From JAOEGB01 sp041262585 (GTDB taxonomy: Bacteria; Actinomycetota; Actinomycetes; Streptosporangiales; Streptosporangiaceae), in assembly GCF_041262585.1 (NCBI RefSeq), contig NZ_JBGCBZ010000020.1, positions 1 to 64,000 of the forward strand: 64,000 nucleotides of DNA, read 5' to 3'. How positions within the stretch are numbered: position 1 is the stretch's first letter; each line of letters opens with the position of its first letter. Below are positions 41,080 through 50,250 of the stretch, piece by piece. The position numbers were made by a program, and so were the translations under genes. The notes below the pieces were generated by a model. It was not told the origin of the DNA, searched no databases, and saw only the letters and a program-made list of their open reading frames with translations.

Positions 41080-41112
41080 TGCCGCCGGGCCGGGATCCCC
41101 GGCCCGGCGGCA
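41080..41112 (+). terminator. long GC hairpin after the esterase
   Basis: Perfect 15-bp stem TGCCGCCGGGCCGGG / CCCGGCCCGGCGGCA with a 3-nt loop, starting 6 bp after the stop codon. It is a strong factor-independent terminator candidate. Confidence 0.8.
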
Positions 41113-41175
41113 CCCGATCAGCCTCCCTATTTATTCGTTCGACACGGCCGGTCGGCGGCCAGGAGGATGCGGCGC

Positions 41176-41679
41176 ATGACACGAACCGACACGCCGCCCA
41201 CCTGGGACGAGCGCGCCACGCTCGCGACCTTCCTCGACTACGTCCGGGCCACCGTGCACGCGAAGTGCGAGGGGGTGTCGGAGGAGGACGCCCGCCGCGC
41301 TCCCCTGCCGGACTCACCGCTCACGACGATGTCCGGCCTGGTCAGCCACCTCCGATGGGTGGAGTACTCCTGGTTCCAGGTGGTCTTCCTCGGCGAGGAG
41401 GACGAGGGTCCGTGGACGGACGACGACCCCGACCGGGAGATGCGCATCGGCGTGGACATCCCGCTCCGCGAGCTCCTTGACGACTACGAGGCCCAGTGCG
41501 CCCGCTACCGCGAGCTCGTGGCCGCCAACGACCTGGAGGCCACCGCGAAACGCCCGATCCGGGACGGCAGGCACGTCACCCTGCGCTGGATCATCATGCA
41601 CCTGATCGAGGAGACGGCCCGGCACAACGGCCACCTCGACATCCTCCGCGAGATGGCCGACGGCGTCACCGGCGCCTGA
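41176..41679 (+). CDS. DinB family protein (DUF664)
   Basis: 167 residues from ATG 41176, nine bases after AGGAGG. It has the four-helix DinB/YfiT fold with a three-His metal site: LVSHLRWVEYSWF near the first third and LIEETARHNGHLDILRE near the end. Many actinobacterial members are thiol (mycothiol or bacillithiol)-related transferases, but the activity is not predictable. It is convergent with the large membrane protein gene, 8 bp away. Confidence 0.9.
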   Translation: MTRTDTPPTWDERATLATFLDYVRATVHAKCEGVSEEDARRAPLPDSPLTTMSGLVSHLRWVEYSWFQVVFLGEEDEGPWTDDDPDREMRIGVDIPLRELLDDYEAQCARYRELVAANDLEATAKRPIRDGRHVTLRWIIMHLIEETARHNGHLDILREMADGVTGA

Positions 41680-41687
41680 CGGGGGGC

Positions 41688-43280
41688 CTACTTGGCGTTG
41701 CCGCCGGCCCGGGGGCGGATCCCGGTGATGCGGCGGAGGATGTCCCACCAGAAGGGGGCGCCGAAGAGCAGGGCCACCAGCGTCGCGAGGAACCCCGGCC
41801 AGTGGCCCGGGGAGGCCAGGCGGCTCCACCAGTCGCCGCCGTGCCATTGCCACGCGGGGCTCGCGTCGGCCCGCATGACCACGCTCACCGGCGCATGCGT
41901 GAAGATCTTGACGAAGGCCGGCGTGCTCAGCACGTCGGTCACGCAGGCGTACGGGTCCTGACCCGGCTCACACTGGGCCTTCAACGGCGCGAGCGCCTCG
42001 GGGCCCGACTGGGTGAAGGCCGTCACCTCGCTCCGGTAGGCGTTGTCGTTGAGCAGCGTCTTGCCGTACTCGAGGGCGTCCATGCTGAACAGGAGGGTGA
42101 CGGCCAGGGCCAGCATGGCCAGGACCCACCGGACGTAGCGGCGGTACAGCAGGGTGAGCCGCGTCATCTCGCCGTCGAACCACTCCTCGACGCCCCTGCG
42201 GAAGGCTTCGAGGTCGTTGTTCGTCCTGTCCCAGACGGCCTTGAGCGGCCGGTAGAGCGGGCTCTTCAGAGTGTCGAGATCTCTCATCAGAGCCTCGATG
42301 CCGCCGTGTTCGGTGGCGATCTCCAGGAGCGCGACGGCGAACCGGGCCGGGGGGATCTCGGCGATGCTGGTCTTCCCGCGCTTGGTGTGGTCGATCTCCT
42401 GCAGCCGCTCGTGGAGGAGCTCGGCCATCGACTTGCCCTGCCCGGCCGGGACGACCTGGGGCGCGGCCGTCTCCACCGGGTCGCCCTGCGCGGCGGCCCC
42501 CGCCGCCTCCGCCATCCCCACCGCCTCCGCCACCTCGGCCACCTCGGCGGCGTCGGCCTGGTCGGCTCCGTGGGCCGGGTCGGCCGTCTGGTCGGCGGAC
42601 GCTTCGGCGGTGCCGGCCAGGGCCGTGACGCCGGTCCGCCCCGCCGCACCCATCGCCACGGTTTCGACCGCCCGACCGGCCGGAACACCGTCGACCGGCC
42701 CCCGCTGAGCCGGCACAGCGTGGTCGGGCGCAGGCTGGTCAGGCACGCCCTGGTCAGGCAAAGGCGGGTCAGGCACGGCGCCGTCGGCGGGGGCGGCGGA
42801 TGCGCCCGGCTCGGTAATGGGCGTCGTCACCTCCTCGGCGGCGACGCTGTCGAGGGCGGGCGCGAGCGGCGGGCTCTCGGAGGGTGCCGGCTGCGCGATG
42901 AAGTCGGGGCGGGGATCCTTGCCGAACGGCAGCCTGGCGAAGACCCCGAGCACGGTCGCGGGCAGCCGGGAGCGCCCCTCGCTCGGGGGCGGCAGCAGAT
43001 CCACGAGCGGATTCCGCAGCCTGCGCCCGAGGCCTTTCAGCATCCCGAGGAGCCGGTCGAGGGCCTTGAGCGGCGCCGAGGCTTTGTCCGCCGTCTCCGC
43101 GCCGTCGAGCGTGTCGCGGAGGTAGGCCCACAGAAACTTGCTGCGAATTCCCAGCAGCCTGACGATGCCCTCGTTGAGGCCGCTGACCAGCAGCGACAGC
43201 AGCAGGAAGGCGAGAACTAGACCAATGGCGAGGTCCGCGTAATACGAGATCAAAGAGATCACCCGCACCAGTTGATACAC
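41688..43280 (-). CDS. large membrane protein with Ala/Pro-rich linker, unknown function
   Basis: About 530 residues. The N-terminus is a long hydrophobic helix (YYADLAIGLVLAFLLLSLLV). A basic region is followed by about 180 residues of Ala/Pro/Asp/Val-rich low complexity, then a globular part (ARFAVALLEIATEHGG, WDRTNNDLEAFRRG). Two hydrophobic segments lie near the C-terminus (WVLAMLALAVTLLFSMDAL and FLATLVALLFGAPFWWDILR), separated by an extracytoplasmic loop with two Cys. I know similar actinobacterial proteins only as hypothetical. The start is unclear: GTG 43280 is used, with TTG 43313 and GTG 43262 possible; none has a good ribosome-binding site. Confidence 0.7.
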   Translation of the reverse strand: MYQLVRVISLISYYADLAIGLVLAFLLLSLLVSGLNEGIVRLLGIRSKFLWAYLRDTLDGAETADKASAPLKALDRLLGMLKGLGRRLRNPLVDLLPPPSEGRSRLPATVLGVFARLPFGKDPRPDFIAQPAPSESPPLAPALDSVAAEEVTTPITEPGASAAPADGAVPDPPLPDQGVPDQPAPDHAVPAQRGPVDGVPAGRAVETVAMGAAGRTGVTALAGTAEASADQTADPAHGADQADAAEVAEVAEAVGMAEAAGAAAQGDPVETAAPQVVPAGQGKSMAELLHERLQEIDHTKRGKTSIAEIPPARFAVALLEIATEHGGIEALMRDLDTLKSPLYRPLKAVWDRTNNDLEAFRRGVEEWFDGEMTRLTLLYRRYVRWVLAMLALAVTLLFSMDALEYGKTLLNDNAYRSEVTAFTQSGPEALAPLKAQCEPGQDPYACVTDVLSTPAFVKIFTHAPVSVVMRADASPAWQWHGGDWWSRLASPGHWPGFLATLVALLFGAPFWWDILRRITGIRPRAGGNAK

Positions 43281-43411
43281 CGTTACAGGCTGCAAGCGCA
43301 ACGCATCAGGCAATCACGGTCTGTACGGCTTTCGCCGGGCAGTGCAAGCCGTACCAGAAGGGCTGAAACCACCCGCGAAGTGAGCAGCACCTCGCAACGG
43401 AAGCGCCGAGT

Positions 43412-43451
43412 GGCTGCTCGGTCCTCGTGGATGCGGCTGCTCAGTCCTCGT
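43412..43451. repeat. 17-bp duplication of the glnE 3' end
   Basis: GGCTGCTCGGTCCTCGT (43412-43428) and GGCTGCTCAGTCCTCGT (43435-43451) differ at one base. The second copy contains the glnE stop (TCA read in plus sense); in the first copy that triplet is TCG. It is a duplicated gene end. Confidence 0.85.
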
Positions 43452-46440
43452 AGATGACGCGTTCGGCGACCGCGCGGGCCCGGCGGGTCACGCGGCGGTA
43501 GTCCTCGATGAAGTCCTCCGAGCCGTCCGGCGGGTATCCGAGCGCCTGCGAGATGAGCGCCCGTTCCTTGACCAGCCCGGGGATGCTGTCGGCGGCCCGG
43601 CCGCGCACGAGCATGATGGCGTCGCGGATGCGGGAGGCGAACCGCCACGCCTCCGCCAGCACCGCCTCATCGGCCGGGTCCAGCAGGCCCGCCTCCGCCG
43701 CCGCGCGAAGGGTTTCGAGGGTGCGGGTCGTCCGGAGGGCCGGTACGGCTCCCGCGTGCCGGAGCTGGATGAGCTGGGCGACCCATTCGACGTCGGACAG
43801 CCCGCCCCTGCCGAGCTTGGTGTGCAGGGCCGGATCCGCTCCGCGCGGCAGCCGCTCGGCCTCCATCCGCGCCTTGAGCTTGCGGATGTGCCTGACGGCG
43901 TCGGCCGAGATGCCGTCCGCCGGATATCGCAGGGGGTCGATCAGGTCCATGAAGTCCGCGCCCAGGCCGGCGTCCCCGGCGCAGAACCGCGCCCGCAGCA
44001 GCGCCTGGGCCTCCCACGGCGCGGACCACCGGTCGTAGTAGGCCTTGTAGGACGCGATCGTGCGGACCAGCGGCCCCTGCCGTCCCTCCGGGCGCAGACC
44101 GGCGTCGACCTGGAGCGGCGGATCCGGGGCCGGCAGGGCGAGCAGCCCGCGGATCTCCTCGGCCACCGCCTGGGCGGCGTCCGTGGCGTCCCGCTCGGAG
44201 ACTCCGGGGAGGGGGGCGTGCACGAACATGACGTCGGCGTCGCTCGCGTAGGAGCTCTCCAGGCCGCCCAGGCGGCCCATGGCGATCACCGCGAGCCTGG
44301 TCGGGAAGGCCGCGCCCCGACCGGCGGAGACCTTGTTGACGGCCGCGTCGAGCGCCGCCTGGATCGTCACGTCGTTCAGCGACGACAGGGCCTGCCCGAC
44401 CGTCTCGATGTCGATCAGCCCGGACAGGTCCGCGCATGCCGTACGCAACAGCTCCCTGCGGCGCAGGGCGCGGACGGAGGCGACGGCGGCCTCGGCGTCC
44501 TCTCTGTGGCGGTTGACGGCCGCGGCCGCCTCCGTCGCCAGAGTCTCGGCGGGCCGTACGGCCAGCTCCGCGGGCGAGCCGAGCATGGCCACGGCGTCGG
44601 GGGCGTGGAGCAGCAGGACGGTCGCGTAGCGGCTGGTGCCGAGCAACCGGGCGAGGCGCTCGGCGACGGCGGTCTCGTCGCGGAGCAGCCGCAGGTACCA
44701 CGGCGTGGCCCCGAGCTTGTCGCTCACCTGGCGGAAGCCGAGCAGGCCCGCGTCCGGGTCGGGGGCGTCGGCGAACCAGCCGAGCATGACCGGCAGCAGG
44801 GTGCGCTGGATGGCGGCCCGGCGGGAGACGCCGCTGGTCAGAGCGGCGATGTGCCGCAGCGATCCTTCGGGGTCGGCGTAACCGAGGGCTTCGAGGCGGG
44901 CCTTCGCCGCGGCGGTGGACAGCCGCGACTCCGACTCGGGAAGGCGGGCGACCGCCTGCAGCAGCGGCCGGTAGAACAGCTTCTCGTGCAGCCGGCGCAC
45001 CTCCAGGGCGTGCCGCTTCCACGTCGTGGTGAACTCCCCCACCGGGTCGGTCGTCATGCCGAGCGCCCGGCCGATCCGGCGCAGGTCGGCGGCGCCGGAG
45101 GGCACCACGTGGGTACGGCGCAGCCGGTAGAGCTGGATCATGTGCTCGACCTGGCGGAGGAAGGTGTAGGCCTCCGCGAGCGCCTTGGCGTCGTCCCGCC
45201 CGACATATCCCCCTCTGGACAGCGCCGCCAGGGCGGACAGCGTGGCCCGGCGGCGAAGCAGCGGGTCCGAACGGCCGTGCACGAGCTGGAGGAGCTGCAC
45301 GGCGAACTCGATGTCCCGCAGCCCTCCCGGCCCGAGTTTGATCTGCCGCTCGGCCTCCCCCGCCCGGATGTGGGCCTCGACGCGGCGCCGCATCGCCTGG
45401 ACGTCCTCCACGAAGTTGGGCCTGGCCGCGGCCTGCCAGACGAGCTCGTTGACCGCCGCGACGTACTCCTGGCCGAGGTCCAGGTCGCCGGCGACCGGCC
45501 GGGCCTTCAGCAGGGCCTGGAACTCCCACGTCTTGGCCCAGCGGCGGTAGTAGGCGAGGTGGCTGTCGAGGGTCCGCACCAGCGGCCCCATCTTGCCCTC
45601 GGGGCGCAGGTTGGCGTCCACCTCCCACAGGGAGCCCTCGGGGGTGCCGGTCGAGCAGGCCCGCATCATGGCCTGGGCGAGCCTGGTCGCGATCCGCAGG
45701 GCCTTGGTCTCGTCGACCCCGTCCTTCGGCTCGGCGACGAAGATCACATCGACGTCGGAGATGTAGTTGAGCTCCCGCGCGCCGCACTTGCCCATGCCCA
45801 CGACGGCCAGCCGTACGTCGCCGGAGTCCTCGGTCTCGGCTCGCGCGATGGCGAGGGCGGCGTCGAGGGCCGCGCCCGCCAGGTCGGCCAGCTCGGCGGC
45901 CGTCTCGGCGAGCGTCGTCTCCCCCGTGACGTCACGGGCCGCCAGGTGCAGCAGCCTGCCCCGGTAGGCGACGCGCAGCGCTTGGAGCGCGGCGCCGACG
46001 GGCTGCCCGGCGAGCGGCGGGACTTCGCAGGCGACCGGTTCGTCCGCCTCCGGGTCGGCGCCGACCGCCGGCAGCAGCTCTTCGCGGAGCTCGCGGTCGG
46101 TGAGCCGTTCCCGGGACTGGAGCAGTGACAGGCTCCCGGGATGCCTGACGACGTGGTCGCCCAGGGCGGCGCTCAGGCCGAAGACGCCGAGCAGCCCGCC
46201 ACGGACGGCCGGATCCGCGCGGAGCGCCCCGAGCGCGCTCGGATCGCGCTCGACCAGGCGGTTGAGGGAGGTCAGCGCGAGATCGGGGTCGGCGGCGGCG
46301 ACGAGGTCGTCGAGCAGGTCGAAGTCGCCGACCGCTTCCGGGCCGAGCTCGTCGAGCAGCCGCTCGGCTCTGGCGCCGTCGGCGAACCCGAGAGCGGCCA
46401 GGCGGCCTGCTGTGGTCTGGATGCGGGGCGCGGCGTTCAC
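43441..46440 (-). CDS. glnE: bifunctional glutamine synthetase adenylyltransferase/deadenylase
   Basis: 999 residues from GTG 46440, chosen for GGAGGAAGGA upstream. GlnE adds or removes AMP at the Tyr of GlnA to set its activity. Two nucleotidyltransferase halves are complete: the N-terminal (deadenylylase) site in YISDVDVIFVAEP and the C-terminal (adenylylase) site in YASDADVMFVHAP, each followed by LRPEGKMGPLVRT or LRPEGRQGPLVRT. It is close to glnA2 and 6.7 kb from glnA. The 3' end is duplicated just downstream. Confidence 0.97.
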   Translation of the reverse strand: MNAAPRIQTTAGRLAALGFADGARAERLLDELGPEAVGDFDLLDDLVAAADPDLALTSLNRLVERDPSALGALRADPAVRGGLLGVFGLSAALGDHVVRHPGSLSLLQSRERLTDRELREELLPAVGADPEADEPVACEVPPLAGQPVGAALQALRVAYRGRLLHLAARDVTGETTLAETAAELADLAGAALDAALAIARAETEDSGDVRLAVVGMGKCGARELNYISDVDVIFVAEPKDGVDETKALRIATRLAQAMMRACSTGTPEGSLWEVDANLRPEGKMGPLVRTLDSHLAYYRRWAKTWEFQALLKARPVAGDLDLGQEYVAAVNELVWQAAARPNFVEDVQAMRRRVEAHIRAGEAERQIKLGPGGLRDIEFAVQLLQLVHGRSDPLLRRRATLSALAALSRGGYVGRDDAKALAEAYTFLRQVEHMIQLYRLRRTHVVPSGAADLRRIGRALGMTTDPVGEFTTTWKRHALEVRRLHEKLFYRPLLQAVARLPESESRLSTAAAKARLEALGYADPEGSLRHIAALTSGVSRRAAIQRTLLPVMLGWFADAPDPDAGLLGFRQVSDKLGATPWYLRLLRDETAVAERLARLLGTSRYATVLLLHAPDAVAMLGSPAELAVRPAETLATEAAAAVNRHREDAEAAVASVRALRRRELLRTACADLSGLIDIETVGQALSSLNDVTIQAALDAAVNKVSAGRGAAFPTRLAVIAMGRLGGLESSYASDADVMFVHAPLPGVSERDATDAAQAVAEEIRGLLALPAPDPPLQVDAGLRPEGRQGPLVRTIASYKAYYDRWSAPWEAQALLRARFCAGDAGLGADFMDLIDPLRYPADGISADAVRHIRKLKARMEAERLPRGADPALHTKLGRGGLSDVEWVAQLIQLRHAGAVPALRTTRTLETLRAAAEAGLLDPADEAVLAEAWRFASRIRDAIMLVRGRAADSIPGLVKERALISQALGYPPDGSEDFIEDYRRVTRRARAVAERVIYED

Positions 46441-46646
46441 CGTTCCTTCCTCCACGCCGGCGTCGAGGACGCCGACTCCTCCGCGACGGGCTTCCCAGCC
46501 AAATTACCCATGGGATGAGAGCCTCCTCGCAGAGATCGGCCTGACGGTCACCGCGCACACGGTAACCCGTGACGTTGTGCGACGTCCTTAGCGGTTTCTC
46601 AGCGTAATCACGCCATCACGCGGGTTGCCCGCGCACTCGTGTCTCC

Positions 46647-47411
46647 CTAGGACATGTTCAGGGCACGCTCCGGTGAATTCGCGGCGTGCGTCGCGGCGTG
46701 CGTTCGCGGCGTGGTTTCGAGGACCACGGCCGCGAACGCCTCCGCCAGGGGCCGCCAGGTCTCTACAAGTCCGGGCTCCGCGTCCTTGACCTGCGTGTTC
46801 AGCTCGTCGATCCGGTCGGGGGCGAGGCGGCTGCCGCTCGTCCAGGAGATGAAGATGTCGGCGGTGGCCTCGGGGTGGAACTGCACGGCCCAGGCGCGCT
46901 CCCCCAGCCGGTAGGCCTGGTTGGGGTACTGCCCGCCCGTGGCCAGCCGTACGGCGCCGGGGGGCAGCTGGGTCATGGCGTCGTAGTGGTACTGCACCGC
47001 GCGACACGGCGACTCGGGCAGGGCGGAGAACAGGAGATCGCCGGCGGCCTCCGGCAGCGGCTCGACCGCGCACGCGCCGATCTCCAGCCCCGCGGCGCCG
47101 CGCTCGACCGTGCCGCCGCAGGCGATGGTCATGAGCTGCGCTCCGAGGCAGATGCCCAGTGCCGGCACGCCGTCCTCCACCGATCGCGCGAGCAGCGCCC
47201 TCGTGGCCGGGAGCCAGCCGTACCCCTCGTCGTCCCAGGCCGACGCCTCGCCGCCGAGGACCAGCAGCCCACTGCCGGCGCTCTCCGGAACCGCGTCCCC
47301 CTTGTACGGCCGGACCACCTCGCAGCCGACGCCCGCGCCCTCCAGCCATCCCCTGAAGAAACCCAGGCCCGCCTCGGCCTCATGCTCGATGACGATGACA
47401 TGTTCCCGCAT
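46647..47411 (-). CDS. class I glutamine amidotransferase-like protein
   Basis: 254 residues with the Cys-His-Glu triad of class I amidotransferases: nucleophile elbow LGICLGAQLMT and AVQFHPEAT. It starts MREHVIVIEHEAEAGLGFF and has no synthetase domain, as in GMP-synthase-like stand-alone proteins. It could hydrolyse glutamine or a gamma-glutamyl compound. Next to glnE and a GlnA2 homologue (related to gamma-glutamylpolyamine synthetases in Streptomyces), a gamma-glutamyl hydrolase role is attractive but only inferred. Repeat array D begins about 90 bp upstream. Confidence 0.88.
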   Translation of the reverse strand: MREHVIVIEHEAEAGLGFFRGWLEGAGVGCEVVRPYKGDAVPESAGSGLLVLGGEASAWDDEGYGWLPATRALLARSVEDGVPALGICLGAQLMTIACGGTVERGAAGLEIGACAVEPLPEAAGDLLFSALPESPCRAVQYHYDAMTQLPPGAVRLATGGQYPNQAYRLGERAWAVQFHPEATADIFISWTSGSRLAPDRIDELNTQVKDAEPGLVETWRPLAEAFAAVVLETTPRTHAATHAANSPERALNMS

Positions 47412-47501
47412 GCGCCGAGCTTACGGACATATGCCACGAATCGGCATCCCCAGGACGGTCGTGCCATACAGTCCGACAGTCGAAACAGTCATCGCCCCAG
47501 G

Positions 47502-47718
47502 CGTGATCATGCACACCTTCCTGTAGGTGCCCCGCCACCTGCGCAACCCCACATCGTGATCATGCATAAGCTGACGGGTCGGGCCGGTTAACGGATGTAT
47601 TGCATGATCATGAATGCGGAGAGCGCAGGTCACCCCACTCATGTGGGAACCTGTGCATGATCACGATTCGGGGGCGCGCAGGCAGGGCACCACACGCGGG
47701 AACCCGTGCGTGATCACG
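47502..47718. repeat. 53-bp repeat array D (5 copies, two divergent arms)
   Basis: Cores TGATCA begin at 47504, 47557, 47605, 47658 and 47711 (spacings 53, 48, 53, 53). The first two read on the minus strand and the last three on the plus strand, the same back-to-back design as array A. The last copy contains the stop codon of the thioesterase-like gene (47714-47716). The array fills the 300-bp gap; no other feature is seen there. Confidence 0.93.
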
Positions 47719-48478
47719 CCGAACGGGGGGTGATCCAGGTGGCCTTGGCGGCGGCGACCAGGGTGCCGTCGAGCTCGTAGACCGCGCTCACCCCGAACAG
47801 CTTGCGGCCCTCGCGCCCGATGGGACGGGCTACGACCGAGTATCGGCCGAGCGGGTACACCCGGCGGAACACCTGGCCCGTCAGCCGCCCCAGCAGGGCG
47901 GACTCCACCGGCTGGGGCGTGTCCTCCTCGGCGCTGTAGTGGGCCCAGCCCGTGGCGCAGTCGAGAGCGGCCCAGATGATCGAGCCGGGGACGACGCCGT
48001 TCTCGTCGGTGACCCCGATCGGGACCCGCCATCCGGCGGCCACCAGGTCGGTGCCCTCGACCGGCCCGGGGAAGATCCGCAGGCCGTCGCCCGGCTCCCG
48101 CACGCCGCAGGCGAAGCAGCCCGCGATCGCCCGGCCGTGCCGTCCGGGGAAACCCGCCTCCGCCCGGGCGGCGTCGGTGAACGGCACGAACGGCGGGGGC
48201 GTCAGCGTCTCGCCCGGACCCATCACGACGGGGATCGCCTCCACGAGGTGGCGCTCGCCGTCGGAAAGGGTGACGGTGTTGCCGACGTGCTCGACCGCGA
48301 GCTCCGTCTCCAGCGGGACGGGTCTGCGCAGGGTGACCTCCACCGCCGAGTCGTGACCCGCGCAGGTCAGCGAGCTCGCCAGCGTGCCCGCGATCCATCC
48401 GCCGTTGGCGGTGCCCTCGGGCCCCCGGAAGCGGTTGGGAACGCTCAAAACGGTCTGCAACCCCGCAACTGCCGTCAT
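47714..48478 (-). CDS. hotdog-fold thioesterase-like protein
   Basis: 254 residues. It has two hotdog-like halves: NRFRGPEGTANGGWIAGTLA near the start resembles PaaI-type acyl-CoA binding, and a second part follows GCFACGVREPGDGL, a CxxCG motif common in these actinobacterial proteins. The catalytic role is likely acyl-thioester hydrolysis, but no active-site residue can be assigned with confidence. The stop codon lies within the last copy of repeat array D. Confidence 0.8.
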   Translation of the reverse strand: MTAVAGLQTVLSVPNRFRGPEGTANGGWIAGTLASSLTCAGHDSAVEVTLRRPVPLETELAVEHVGNTVTLSDGERHLVEAIPVVMGPGETLTPPPFVPFTDAARAEAGFPGRHGRAIAGCFACGVREPGDGLRIFPGPVEGTDLVAAGWRVPIGVTDENGVVPGSIIWAALDCATGWAHYSAEEDTPQPVESALLGRLTGQVFRRVYPLGRYSVVARPIGREGRKLFGVSAVYELDGTLVAAAKATWITPRSA

Positions 48479-48660
48479 CTAGCCACACCCCTCACCACGC
48501 CATGCCTCATTACGGTCCGTCCGCATATCCGTAACAAGCGAGCCGATTTTACTCTTCCGGCTTTCGACAAAGGTAAACAGACGCGGTGTCGTGGCCGTTA
48601 GCGGGCTGTAACGGGGCGATGACGCCTGGGCGGGATGTTCGGGATCGGCCGGCCGATGAG

Positions 48661-50022
48661 CTACAGGACGGGCAGGTAGCGGCCGAGCTCGAACTCGGTG
48701 ACCTGGCGGCGGTATTCCCCCCACTCGGCCCGCTTGTTGCGCAGGAAGAAGTCGAAGACGTGCTCGCCCAGCGTCTCGGCGACCAGCTCGCTGTGCTCCA
48801 TCACCGAGATCGCCTCGTCGAGCGACTGCGGCAGCGGCTGGATGCCGAGCGCCCGCCGCTCGCCACTGGTGAGCGCCCACACGTCGTCCTCGGCGCCGGG
48901 AGGCATCTCGTACCCCTCCTCGATGCCCTTCAGCCCGGCCGCCAGGATCACGGCGAAGGTCAGGTACGGGTTGCACGAGGAGTCGAGCGAGCGGAACTCG
49001 ATGCGGGTCGAGCCGCCCTTGTGCGGCTTGTACATCGGCACCCGGACGAGCGCGGACCGGTTGTTGTGGCCCCAGCAGATGTAGGAGGGGGCCTCGCCAC
49101 CCGCTCCGGCGATGGCCTCGGCGCCGCCCCACAGCCGCTTGTAGGAGTTGACCCACTGGTTGCAGACGGCCGTGATCTCGGCGGCGTGCTTAAGCAGCCC
49201 GCCGATGAACGACCGGCCGACCTTGGAGAGCTGGTAGTCGGCGCCCGGCTCGTAGAAGGCGTTGCGGTCACCCTCGAACAGCGACATGTGGGTGTGCATG
49301 CCGGAGCCCGGATACTCCGTGAAGGGCTTGGGCATGAACGACGCCCAGACGCCCTGCTCCAGCGCGACCTCCTTCATGACCAGGCGGAAGGTCATGATGT
49401 TGTCGGCGGTCGTCAGCGCGTCGGCGTAGCGCAGGTCGATCTCCTGCTGGCCGGGGGCGCCCTCGTGGTGGCTGAACTCCACCGAGATGCCCATGGACTC
49501 CAGCATCATGATCGCGTTGCGGCGGAAGTCGTGCCCCGCGCTGTGTGGCGTGTGGTCGAAGTAGCCGCCGTCGTCGATCGGCTCCGGCCTCTGGCCCTTC
49601 TCCGGCCTGTTGCGGAGCAGGAAGAACTCCACCTCGGGGTGGGTGTAGAAGGTGAAGCCCATGTCGGCGGCCTTGGCCAGTGTGCGCTTGAGCACCCAGC
49701 GGGGGTCGGCGTGCGACGGCGAGCCGTCCGGCATGAGGATGTCGCAGAACATGCGGGCGGCGCCCGGCGACTCGCTCCGCCACGGCAGGATCTGGAACGT
49801 GGACGGGTCCGGCTTGGCCAGCATGTCGGACTCGTAGACCCGGGAGAAGCCCTCGATCGCCGAGCCGTCGAAGCCGATGCCTTCGGCGAAGGCCCCCTCG
49901 AGCTCGGCCGGCGCGATCGCCACGGACTTCAGGAACCCGAGCACGTCCGTGAACCACAGCCGGATGAACCGGATGTCGCGCTCTTCGAGCGTGCGAAGGA
50001 CGAATTCCTGCTGGCGGTCCAA
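48661..50022 (-). CDS. glnA2: glutamine synthetase-like protein, GlnA2 type
   Basis: 453 residues from TTG 50022 (GAGAGG upstream; start DRQQEFVLRTLEERDIRF). Glutamine-synthetase motifs are present: FDGSAIEGFSRV, MPKPFTEYPGSGMHTHMS and NNRSALVRVP. The GlnE-target Tyr region of GlnA (LYELPPEEA) is replaced by DVWALTSGERRALGI, so it should not be adenylylated. The order glnE-(two genes)-glnA2 matches Rv2221c-Rv2222c. The Streptomyces GlnA2 homologue has been reported as a gamma-glutamylpolyamine synthetase; that role is possible here. A GlnR half-box lies upstream. Confidence 0.92.
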   Translation of the reverse strand: MDRQQEFVLRTLEERDIRFIRLWFTDVLGFLKSVAIAPAELEGAFAEGIGFDGSAIEGFSRVYESDMLAKPDPSTFQILPWRSESPGAARMFCDILMPDGSPSHADPRWVLKRTLAKAADMGFTFYTHPEVEFFLLRNRPEKGQRPEPIDDGGYFDHTPHSAGHDFRRNAIMMLESMGISVEFSHHEGAPGQQEIDLRYADALTTADNIMTFRLVMKEVALEQGVWASFMPKPFTEYPGSGMHTHMSLFEGDRNAFYEPGADYQLSKVGRSFIGGLLKHAAEITAVCNQWVNSYKRLWGGAEAIAGAGGEAPSYICWGHNNRSALVRVPMYKPHKGGSTRIEFRSLDSSCNPYLTFAVILAAGLKGIEEGYEMPPGAEDDVWALTSGERRALGIQPLPQSLDEAISVMEHSELVAETLGEHVFDFFLRNKRAEWGEYRRQVTEFELGRYLPVL

Positions 50023-50075
50023 GGCGTACCTCTCGGAAATACATGTCTGGTCGTGTACCAGTCTGCCTCTTGTGT

Positions 50076-50091
50076 GTTTCACAGGCGTTAC
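50076..50091 (-). promoter_or_regulatory. GlnR half-box upstream of glnA2
   Basis: Read on the glnA2 strand the sequence is GTAAC-N6-GAAAC, an exact half of the GlnR consensus, about 54 bp before the TTG start. The second half is degenerate. It suggests nitrogen control shared with glnA. Confidence 0.55.
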
Positions 50092-50250
50092 GAGGGGCTG
50101 TGAGACGCCCCTCTCCCAGGGTGCGCCCTACACGGGCCCTGAGACCTGCCCGCCCCTGAGCCGGGCTCGAACCTTTCCCTCCGGCGGCGCGTCAATGATG
50201 TTGATCCGTCGTTGATCCGGTGTCGAACGGCCCCGGATAGCGTCCCGGCC

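Noticed and set aside
43756..46128. Long plus-strand frame opposite glnE
   Set aside because: It is a GC-frame shadow; glnE motifs are intact on the minus strand.
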